Shown piece after piece: positions 1 through 4,986 of a stretch of DNA of 5,817 nt. The DNA is taken from contig CAKUYM010000281.1 of the NCBI GenBank assembly GCA_934716785.1, positions 1 through 5,817 on the forward strand. Direction: 5' to 3'. The translations under genes and the position numbers were made by a program. This DNA comes from an uncultured Bacteroides sp. (lineage in GTDB: Bacteria; Bacteroidota; Bacteroidia; Bacteroidales; Bacteroidaceae). The notes beneath the pieces are model-generated. The model made no database searches and was not told the DNA's origin. It worked only from the letters and a program-made list of their open reading frames with translations. Position 1 is the first letter of the stretch. Every line of letters starts with the position of its first letter.

Positions 1-1
1 G

Positions 2-925
2 AATACAATATATGGTTTAGACATAGTTGCTCCCCAAAAGGAAGGGGTGAGAAAGACTTTCTCTTGGGATGATTTGAGCAGTGCGGACTTTCCTCAGATA
101 GATGCAATTATCCATCTTGCCGGAAAGGCTCACGATACCCGTAATAAGAGTGCAGCAGATGTGTACTTCAAAATAAACACTGGGCTTACCCAACGTATAT
201 TCGATTGGTTTCTTGCCAATAAGTCAGCAAGGAAATTCATATTTTTTTCGACTGTGAAGAGTGCGGCAGATAGGGTAGAAGGTGAGTTCCTTACAGAGGA
301 GTGCATTCCGACTCCTGTAGGTCCTTATGGGGAGAGCAAGATAAAGGCGGAAGATTATATTATCGAACATTTTGCTCCTGAGGCTCTAAAACGTCCGTAT
401 CACAATTTTGACGATAGTGATTCCATTGTAAAGGACAAGCAGGTGTACATCATGCGCCCTTGCATGATTCATGGTCCGGGGAACAAGGGTAATCTCAATC
501 TCCTTTATGGTGTGGTGAACAAAGGTATTCCGTGGCCTCTTGGAGCATTTCAGAATCACCGATCATTTACCAGTATCGGAAACCTCTGTGTAGTAATTGA
601 AGGACTTTTGACTAAGAATGTTCCTTCAGGTATCTACCACATGGGGGATGATGAAGCTCTCTCGACCAATGAACTGATCCAAGTGATATGTGAGGCTCTC
701 GGAAAGAAGGCTCATATCTGGCATATACCGAAAGGTTTGATGAATGGAGTGGCAAAAGTCGGTGGTTGTTTGCATCTTCCATTGAACCCTCTTAGAATGC
801 AGAAACTTACGGAAAACTATGTAGTGAGCAATGCGAAGATAAAGGCTGCTCTTGGTATAGACCGAATGCCGATACGGGCGAAAGATGGACTGATGGATAC
901 AATCAGAAGTTTTAGTCAGAAATAG
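2..925 (+). CDS. NAD-dependent sugar epimerase/dehydratase, 5'-truncated by window edge
   Basis: This is an extended short-chain dehydrogenase/reductase acting on a nucleotide sugar (or lipid-linked sugar) in the cytoplasm. The reading frame is open back to base 2 with no stop, so the GTG at 47 is not the true start; the N-terminal GxxGxxG dinucleotide motif lies before the window and perhaps 20-45 residues are missing. Counting from the GTG codon, IIHLAGKAHD (21-30) is the usual strand-4 motif, FFSTVKS (66-72) holds the catalytic Ser/Thr, and YGESK (94-98) is the YxxxK catalytic pair. RPCMIHGPGNKGN (137-149) and the NHRSFTSIGNL stretch (170-180) are typical of the WbpK/WbpV/GalE-like group in O-antigen and capsule loci. 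The WecA-like transferase follows after 9 bases, so the product may be that enzyme's substrate. Exact chemistry (4-epimerisation or 4-keto reduction, GlcNAc, FucNAc or QuiNAc) cannot be read from sequence. The family call is firm; the substrate is open. Confidence 0.9.
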   Translation, partial: NTIYGLDIVAPQKEGVRKTFSWDDLSSADFPQIDAIIHLAGKAHDTRNKSAADVYFKINTGLTQRIFDWFLANKSARKFIFFSTVKSAADRVEGEFLTEECIPTPVGPYGESKIKAEDYIIEHFAPEALKRPYHNFDDSDSIVKDKQVYIMRPCMIHGPGNKGNLNLLYGVVNKGIPWPLGAFQNHRSFTSIGNLCVVIEGLLTKNVPSGIYHMGDDEALSTNELIQVICEALGKKAHIWHIPKGLMNGVAKVGGCLHLPLNPLRMQKLTENYVVSNAKIKAALGIDRMPIRAKDGLMDTIRSFSQK

Positions 926-934
926 AAGTTCTCT

Positions 935-1942
935 ATGAATACATACATAACTTACGGAATCATTTTTGTGATTCTTTTGGCTCTGGAGTTGGTTTACTTC
1001 AAGATTGCCGACAAATGCAACATCATCGACAAACCCAACGAACGCTCATCCCACTCCACAATAGTATTACGTGGTGGCGGCATCATCTTCTTGATCGGTG
1101 CATGGATATGGAGTGCCTTTTTCGGATTCCAGTATCCTTGGTTCTTAGTCGGGCTGACATTAATTGCGGGCGTGAGCTTTGTAGATGACATCCATTCCTT
1201 GCCGGACTCGGTGAGATTGGTGGCACAGTTTGCTGCCGCTGCAATGGCATTCTATCAGCTTGGCATATTGCATTGGTCGATGTGGTGGATAATACTATTG
1301 GCATTGATAGTCTACGTGGGTGCCACGAATGTGATAAACTTCATGGATGGCATCAACGGCATCACGGCAGGATACTCGTTGGCAGTATTGCTACCGTTGG
1401 CATTATTGAATATGGACATGGGCTTTGTAGAGCAAAGTCTGATTGTCTCAACGATTCTTGCCTTATTGGTGTTCTGCATATTCAACTTCCGCCCGAAAGG
1501 TAAGGCGAAATGCTTTGCCGGGGATGTAGGCTCTATCGGCATTGCCTTTATCATGTTGTTCTTGTTGGGCAACGTGATAATCAAGACGGGTGATATAACT
1601 TGGCTGATATTCCTGTTGGTATATGGCGTGGACGGTTGTCTGACTATCGTCCATCGTATCATGCTGCACGAGAACTTGGGGGAGGCGCATCGCAAACATG
1701 CTTATCAGATAATGGCGAATGAGTTGAAGATAGGGCATGTGAAGGTGACATCTCTGTATATGGCCATACAGTTTGTGATTTCCCTCGGATTTATTTATCT
1801 TTGCCCGGATACTGCGCTGTGTCATTGGTTGTATCTGGGTGGCGCTTTCGTGGTATTGGCGATTGCCTATGTATTGTTCATGAAGAAGTATTATCACTTG
1901 CATGAGGAATATCTTGCGGCATTAAAAATCTCGCAACACTAA
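935..1942 (+). CDS. Undecaprenyl-phosphate sugar-1-phosphate transferase (MraY/WecA/WbpL family, glycosyltransferase 4)
   Basis: This integral membrane enzyme transfers a HexNAc-1-phosphate from a UDP-sugar to undecaprenyl phosphate on the inner face of the cytoplasmic membrane, starting a polysaccharide repeat unit. Its 335 residues match the family's usual length and are mostly hydrophobic, with about ten membrane segments starting at residue 5. Family motifs appear in order: DKPNERSSH (32-40) followed by RGGG (46-49); VDD (83-85), the Mg-binding aspartates; NFMDGING (135-142); FAGDVGS (194-200); and the cytoplasmic HRKHAYQ loop (252-258) characteristic of WecA/WbpL-type enzymes. All key residues are present, so the enzyme looks intact. 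The ATG at 935 is chosen because it opens directly into the first membrane helix and lies 9 bases after the epimerase stop. It is closer to WbpL/WecA than to MraY because of the short loops and the HRxHxYQ motif. The sugar donor is unknown and is probably set by the upstream epimerase. Confidence 0.93.
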   Translation: MNTYITYGIIFVILLALELVYFKIADKCNIIDKPNERSSHSTIVLRGGGIIFLIGAWIWSAFFGFQYPWFLVGLTLIAGVSFVDDIHSLPDSVRLVAQFAAAAMAFYQLGILHWSMWWIILLALIVYVGATNVINFMDGINGITAGYSLAVLLPLALLNMDMGFVEQSLIVSTILALLVFCIFNFRPKGKAKCFAGDVGSIGIAFIMLFLLGNVIIKTGDITWLIFLLVYGVDGCLTIVHRIMLHENLGEAHRKHAYQIMANELKIGHVKVTSLYMAIQFVISLGFIYLCPDTALCHWLYLGGAFVVLAIAYVLFMKKYYHLHEEYLAALKISQH

Positions 1943-1949
1943 AGAAATA

Positions 1950-2396
1950 ATGAGTATGGAATTTGATAAGGATTTTTTGGGCAAATTGTTGGAACAGGCG
2001 GTGGAGAATCCTCGCTTGCGTCAGAACTTCGATTTGCGTACATCTTCGAGCGATACCAGCCAGCGGATGCTCAATGCCTTGCTGCCGGGTACGGTGGTGC
2101 CTATTCATCGGCATGAGGATACTACCGAGACGGTGATTTGCCTGTGTGGTAAGTTGGACGAGGTGATTTATGAGGAGGTTGTTTCGTATGGGAGCACTTC
2201 GCCGGATGTATTGCCGCAAGGTATGGATGCACAAGAGGTGGCTCGTAAGGTGGAATATCGAGAGGTGCAGCGTATCCATCTTTGTCCTGCTCAGGCGCAA
2301 TATGGTTGTCAGGTGCCGAAAGGGGCGTGGCATACGGTGGAGGTGGTTGAGCCTTCGGTGATATTTGAGGCTAAGGATGGGGCGTATAAACGATGA
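1950..2396 (+). CDS. wbuC: WbuC-family cupin fold metalloprotein
   Basis: This is a small cytoplasmic cupin protein of 148 residues. Cupin motif 1 is seen at 47-67 (G47, H53, H55, E60, G67) and motif 2 at 119-130 (G119, P123, G125, H128), giving the usual three-histidine, one-glutamate metal site. The N-terminal part (DKDFLGKLLEQAVENPRLRQ and the following NFDLRTS.SD..QRMLNAL pattern) is the region that distinguishes WbuC proteins from other cupins. WbuC genes are found in O-antigen and capsule clusters of many bacteria; the reaction, if any, is not established, and a sugar-modifying or regulatory role is only guessed. The gene sits 7 bases after the transferase, which fits membership of the same transcript. 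A second in-frame ATG at 1956 is possible (MSM start); the first is kept because it gives the tighter spacing. There is no clear Shine-Dalgarno sequence, as is usual in Bacteroidales. The symbol is by family resemblance. Confidence 0.85.
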   Translation: MSMEFDKDFLGKLLEQAVENPRLRQNFDLRTSSSDTSQRMLNALLPGTVVPIHRHEDTTETVICLCGKLDEVIYEEVVSYGSTSPDVLPQGMDAQEVARKVEYREVQRIHLCPAQAQYGCQVPKGAWHTVEVVEPSVIFEAKDGAYKR

Positions 2397-2408
2397 TAAC
2401 TCTAATCC

Positions 2409-3644
2409 ATGAAACAGCATAAGAACTACTGCTGGAATGTCGAATTGTTCGAACCTCCTTACGGGAGTTACGGCATGAACTGTCCGGATTGCGTGGATGA
2501 AGGCAATCTGGACGCTTGGCGCAGGTACTTGTCAAGGTTGGTAAGTGAGCATCTCCGTCCGGAGACGATGCAGACACCGGAATTTCAAGCAGCGGTGAAA
2601 GCTGCAAGGGAGGAGAAAGAGGCATTGCTTGCTTATCGGGAGCGGTGTGATAGGGTAAATGAGCTGCGCCGGCGACGGAGTAGCATGCAGCGTCCGAAGA
2701 TTGACTTTATCCCTCGTGGACTGAAAGTGGACTATGAGAAGGAGTATGCCAAGTTTTTCCGGCAGGTGGTGACGTTCATGCCGCAGGATAAGGATGATTT
2801 TACGTATATGCTACGGCTGTTGGAGCGTTGGGAGAAGAAGTCTGTTCCGCAGGTGTTGGCGAAGGGGCGTCCGGATGCGGCATATGCCATTGCTTTCGGG
2901 CTTTGCGAGCATTTGGCATTGCTAATCGAGCGGAAGGACTTGCATGAGTATCTGACAGAATACGGACAGCGGATCGGTAAACTGATATTGGCGGGTTTTA
3001 CGGCATTGGTGGATGCTGTGAGGGCTTGGAATAATGAGGAGAAACGCGGGTTTGTAGCTTCGTATATATCTGATAGCCTTTCACGTTTTGCGGGCTTCAA
3101 GAGTGTGCAGAGGAAGTTGCAGGTGTTGGTTCCTGTACAACCATTGGTTCGGGAGATGAGTAAAGAAGAGGAGTATGCCGTATATCTGGAGGAGTGCAGG
3201 CGCAAGGGGGAAGAGAGGCGGAGAGTGGAAGCGGAGAAGGAGGCGAAGTCTTTGATTCCGATTAACGCGGACTATGAGAGTATATTCGATCCTCGTAATA
3301 TTGATATGGATTGCGACTTTATAGCGAATCTGATGCAGACTGAAAACCTGAATATCAAGAGGCTTGTTAAGGGACGGAAGTATCAGGAGGCTGCGTTGTG
3401 TTTTCTGCAGATGACGAAGTCCATGTGCCGGCACTTTATAGAGGACAGGCACTGGAAGTATTTTGATGATATGTATTCTCCGGTGTATGTTATTAATGAT
3501 TTGATAGAGCTATTTAACGGATTGGCGCAGCAGGGCGAGTTGCCGGCTTCTGTGATGGAGTTCTTGCATGAGGCGTGGAAGGAGATTGAGGATACGGAAT
3601 GTTGCAGGGGGTATGTGACGTTTAGTAAAGGGGTGCTTTTTTGA
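2409..3644 (+). CDS. Uncharacterised 411-residue protein with N-terminal CPxC motif
   Basis: I do not recognise this family. The protein is soluble, with no signal peptide or membrane segment, and is rich in charged helix-forming residues. Near the N-terminus C8 and a CPDC motif (25-28) could bind a metal or form a redox pair, although only these cysteines are close together. Residues about 58-95 (EKEALLAYRERCDRVNELRR region) and about 240-276 (KEEEYAVYLEECRRKGEERR region) are strongly charged and look like helices or short coiled coils. Between them lies a mixed helical domain (about 108-230), and a second helical domain follows to the C-terminus (about 285-405) containing C and W residues in MCRHFIEDRHWKYF. 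Helical-repeat scaffolding is possible but unproven. The gene starts 12 bases after wbuC and shares its strand, so it is probably cotranscribed, yet nothing in it suggests sugar chemistry. It is the last gene of the run and converges on a small gene pair 11 bases downstream. That it is a real gene is near certain from length and continuity; its function is unknown. Confidence 0.85.
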   Translation: MKQHKNYCWNVELFEPPYGSYGMNCPDCVDEGNLDAWRRYLSRLVSEHLRPETMQTPEFQAAVKAAREEKEALLAYRERCDRVNELRRRRSSMQRPKIDFIPRGLKVDYEKEYAKFFRQVVTFMPQDKDDFTYMLRLLERWEKKSVPQVLAKGRPDAAYAIAFGLCEHLALLIERKDLHEYLTEYGQRIGKLILAGFTALVDAVRAWNNEEKRGFVASYISDSLSRFAGFKSVQRKLQVLVPVQPLVREMSKEEEYAVYLEECRRKGEERRRVEAEKEAKSLIPINADYESIFDPRNIDMDCDFIANLMQTENLNIKRLVKGRKYQEAALCFLQMTKSMCRHFIEDRHWKYFDDMYSPVYVINDLIELFNGLAQQGELPASVMEFLHEAWKEIEDTECCRGYVTFSKGVLF

Positions 3645-3655
3645 TAACCAAACTA

Positions 3656-3871
3656 TTACAATTCCTTTTTTAGCTCTTCGTACAAGTCTACAGGTCCCAA
3701 ATGCCAATACTTGGTACTCTCGGTTGACAGTTTCTTATAGAGTTCTGAACGATAGATGCGGCTTAAACTCTCTTGTAGGGTGAAACCGTAGTCTTCGTGT
3801 AGGTATTCTACCAACCAGCTTATCTTGCCCGGCAGGAGCAGGTGGAGATTGCTTTGGTTTATCTGGAACAT
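3656..3871 (-). CDS. Small helical protein, DUF3791-neighbour type (71 residues)
   Basis: This is a 71-residue cytoplasmic protein, predicted to be all helical, without membrane segments or cysteines. Its layout is a short N-terminal lead-in, an amphipathic helix (KISWLVEYLHEDYGFTLQES, about 16-35), a segment SRIYRSELYKKLSTESTKYW (37-56), and the tail GPVDLYEELKKEL. The YxxS/YKKLxxxxTKxW pattern ending in LYEEL is, from memory, what is seen in small proteins encoded next to DUF3791 genes in Bacteroidetes and Firmicutes, usually near a DUF3990 gene. Its ATG lies four bases after the stop of the DUF3791-like gene, so the two are surely cotranscribed. A toxin-antitoxin-like role is inferred from the usual neighbourhood only. 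It ends 11 bases from the stop of the convergent 411-residue gene. Confidence 0.72.
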   Translation of the reverse strand: MFQINQSNLHLLLPGKISWLVEYLHEDYGFTLQESLSRIYRSELYKKLSTESTKYWHLGPVDLYEELKKEL

Positions 3872-3875
3872 ATCA

Positions 3876-4112
3876 TTATTCTATTTTAGTTGCTTCTTTA
3901 TTTTTTCTTATTCCGATAAACTCGTCTATCTCTTCTATCAGCCATTGGCGACTTTGGGTGTGAAGCGGCTCAAAGTACTTGCTAAGATATTCGGTCACAT
4001 TATACTGCGAAAACAGGTCAAAAACCTGCTCGCCAGTCATTCCTTTGGCTGCTCCATATTCTTCAATGCAGAATGCAACGAAGAGGGCAATATCTTTATC
4101 TTTCTTGCTCAT
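3876..4112 (-). CDS. DUF3791-like small protein (78 residues)
   Basis: This is a short cytoplasmic protein whose core FVAFCIEEYGAAKGMTGEQV (11-30) followed by FDLFSQYNVTEYLSKYFEPLHTQ and WLIEEIDEFI matches the pattern I know for DUF3791: a helix with the F-x-x-x-C-I-E-x-Y motif, the GMTG turn, a V-F-D-L-F helix, a Y-L helix and a final E-E-I-D helix. DUF3791 is of unknown function and is often encoded with DUF3990, an ADP-ribosyltransferase-like protein, so a role as antitoxin or regulator has been suggested by context. No DUF3990 is present here on either side. The start is set by the strong AAAGGAG six bases before the ATG. It is first of a two-gene unit with the 71-residue gene and has a promoter-like element about 50 bases upstream. 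Confidence 0.75.
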   Translation of the reverse strand: MSKKDKDIALFVAFCIEEYGAAKGMTGEQVFDLFSQYNVTEYLSKYFEPLHTQSRQWLIEEIDEFIGIRKNKEATKIE

Positions 4113-4118
4113 TATAAT

Positions 4119-4125
4119 CTCCTTT
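4119..4125 (-). promoter_or_regulatory. Strong Shine-Dalgarno before the DUF3791-like gene
   Basis: The minus strand reads AAAGGAG, six bases before the ATG at 4112. It fixes the start of the small gene. A full Shine-Dalgarno match is unusual in Bacteroidales, where most genes, including the others in this window, lack one. This may mean high translation or a transferred origin. Confidence 0.75.
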
Positions 4126-4159
4126 CTGCGAATCTGTCACCACTCCTGTTTTGTGCCCG

Positions 4160-4167
4160 CTAAGATA
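4160..4167 (-). promoter_or_regulatory. Bacteroidales-type -7 box (TATCTTAG) for the small-gene pair
   Basis: On the minus strand TATCTTAG differs from the Bacteroides -7 consensus TAnnTTTG at one position, and it lies about 47 bases before the DUF3791-like ATG, leaving room for a short leader. The region about 20 bases upstream (GGTTAATCCG) has no clear TTG -33 element, which is common for these promoters. The predicted transcript start would be near 4153-4155. This is a pattern match only, but the strand and position are right for driving the two small genes. Confidence 0.5.
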
Positions 4168-4344
4168 CGTATTTTTACGGATTAACCGATTATTTTCATA
4201 ATTAAACTGTTTATTCACATAAAATGAACGAAAGAGGAATATAAAAACGCATCATTGCATCGGCTTCAAAAAGTTATTTCCCATACACCTTTCTGATATA
4301 AGATATCCTCCCTTCGTTACGATAGTCTTAGAAACTCTTGCGGC

Positions 4345-4986
4345 TTAGTTCTTTATCAGTACATGATCATTCTCAATGCAGTCAAATCCGAGTCTTTCAA
4401 TCGATTTAGCCGAGAACTTGGAGTTGGGCGGTATTATCTGTTTTGCCGTAGCGAAGCCGATAGCCATATCTAAAGGAGAAACCGGTTCTGGTTCTGTACG
4501 ACATGAAAGGATACATTGCTTTTGTTGGAAAGATGAAGTATAAGACTTCACATCCGCGTCTTTCATCAGATCAAGCAAGGTGTTCTGGAGTTGCAGGCGG
4601 GCTTTGGAAAGTTTGTTTTGGACAGATCCTTCTGATAATTCATTCAAAATAAAACATGCCTTTTGGTCGCTTGTATCATGAACAATGAAGTCTACTCGGC
4701 TTCGGCCTTTTTTATCGATCTTGGCAATAGTAAAAAGATCAACAAATGCTTCATAATTTATGATACAGAGACTGACTTCTTTGTCATTATGGTATGTCAC
4801 TTGCCCGCTTCCCGGATTTGCGATACAAGTTGTTACATGTTTGTTTTTGGGATCTGCAATGTCAAACAAGATAGCGGCTGTGTACTCATAACTGATGGAC
4901 GGGGGACCAATTAACGCATTGGTTCCTCCGGGTCTCTCCTTATTAAAAAGGTGGAAGATATTCTCTTGAAGGTAATGTACCATCAT
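4345..4986 (-). CDS. ATPase-partner protein, candidate PD-(D/E)xK-like effector (213 residues)
   Basis: This cytoplasmic protein has no signal peptide or membrane helix and I do not know its family by name. It follows the ATPase with an ATGA overlap of four bases, so the two are translationally coupled and probably act together. The start is the first of two adjacent Met codons because it makes this overlap. The central part resembles the core of a PD-(D/E)xK nuclease: RVDFIVHD (97-104, D99), then a hydrophobic strand CFILNELSEG (111-120) with E116 followed by L and S118 in place of the usual Lys, then a helix KLSKARLQLQNTLLDLM (125-141) with Q132 and Q134. Order, spacing and the QL-x-T helix fit the fold, but the missing motif lysine means the site is altered, moved (K125 or K128 are nearby), or inactive. 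The N-terminal third and the C-terminal part (QQKQCILSC, then AIGFATAKQIIPPN) are unassigned. It has no match that I recognise to DUF4435/TOPRIM, HNH or RloB proteins. Confidence 0.8.
   Translation of the reverse strand: MMVHYLQENIFHLFNKERPGGTNALIGPPSISYEYTAAILFDIADPKNKHVTTCIANPGSGQVTYHNDKEVSLCIINYEAFVDLFTIAKIDKKGRSRVDFIVHDTSDQKACFILNELSEGSVQNKLSKARLQLQNTLLDLMKDADVKSYTSSFQQKQCILSCRTEPEPVSPLDMAIGFATAKQIIPPNSKFSAKSIERLGFDCIENDHVLIKN
4983..4986 (-). other. ATGA start/stop overlap coupling the ATPase and its partner
   Basis: On the minus strand the ATPase stop TGA (4985-4983) shares bases with the partner start ATG (4986-4984). Such an overlap normally means translational coupling and a fixed ratio of the two products, supporting a shared complex. 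Confidence 0.85.

Larger units (their letters stand above)
4113..4344. other. Intergenic region between the ATPase module and the small-gene pair
   Basis: This AT-rich stretch of 232 bases holds the Shine-Dalgarno and -7 box of the small-gene pair at its left end. Further right there is a perfect 5-base inverted repeat with a 3-base loop (GATAT AAG ATATC, 4295-4307), too short and GC-poor to be a terminator by itself. I see no GC-rich hairpin followed by a T run downstream of the 213-residue gene, so read-through from the ATPase unit into the small genes is possible. I find no small coding frame with a convincing start and no RNA gene. Confidence 0.5.

Noticed and set aside
47..49. GTG at 47 as the start of the epimerase
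   Set aside because: The frame stays open to base 2 and a start here would omit the Rossmann glycine motif that the family needs; the gene begins before the window.
994..1903. Several reading frames on the minus strand and one in another plus frame within the transferase gene
   Set aside because: They lie inside a gene with all family motifs and their translations show no domain-like pattern; they are shadows.
1878..2420. 180-residue minus-strand frame opposite wbuC
   Set aside because: The plus strand encodes a clear cupin with full metal-binding motifs; the antisense translation is His/Arg/Leu-rich without recognisable structure.
3627..3642. Possible terminator AAAG-GGGTG-CTTT plus T run at the end of the 411-residue gene
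   Set aside because: The stem is only four base pairs with three A-U pairs, too weak to call without folding data, and it lies inside the coding sequence.
3825..4185. Plus-strand frames of 112 and 68 residues opposite the small genes
   Set aside because: The minus strand holds two back-to-back genes with a good ribosome binding site and family-like sequences; the plus frames have Phe/Ser-rich translations typical of antisense reading.
4295..4307. GATAT AAG ATATC inverted repeat as an operator or terminator
   Set aside because: Five AT-rich pairs are expected by chance in an AT-rich spacer and no T run follows.
4663..4914. 83-residue plus-strand frame opposite the ATPase partner
   Set aside because: It lies fully within a coupled gene and has no start context or recognisable motif.
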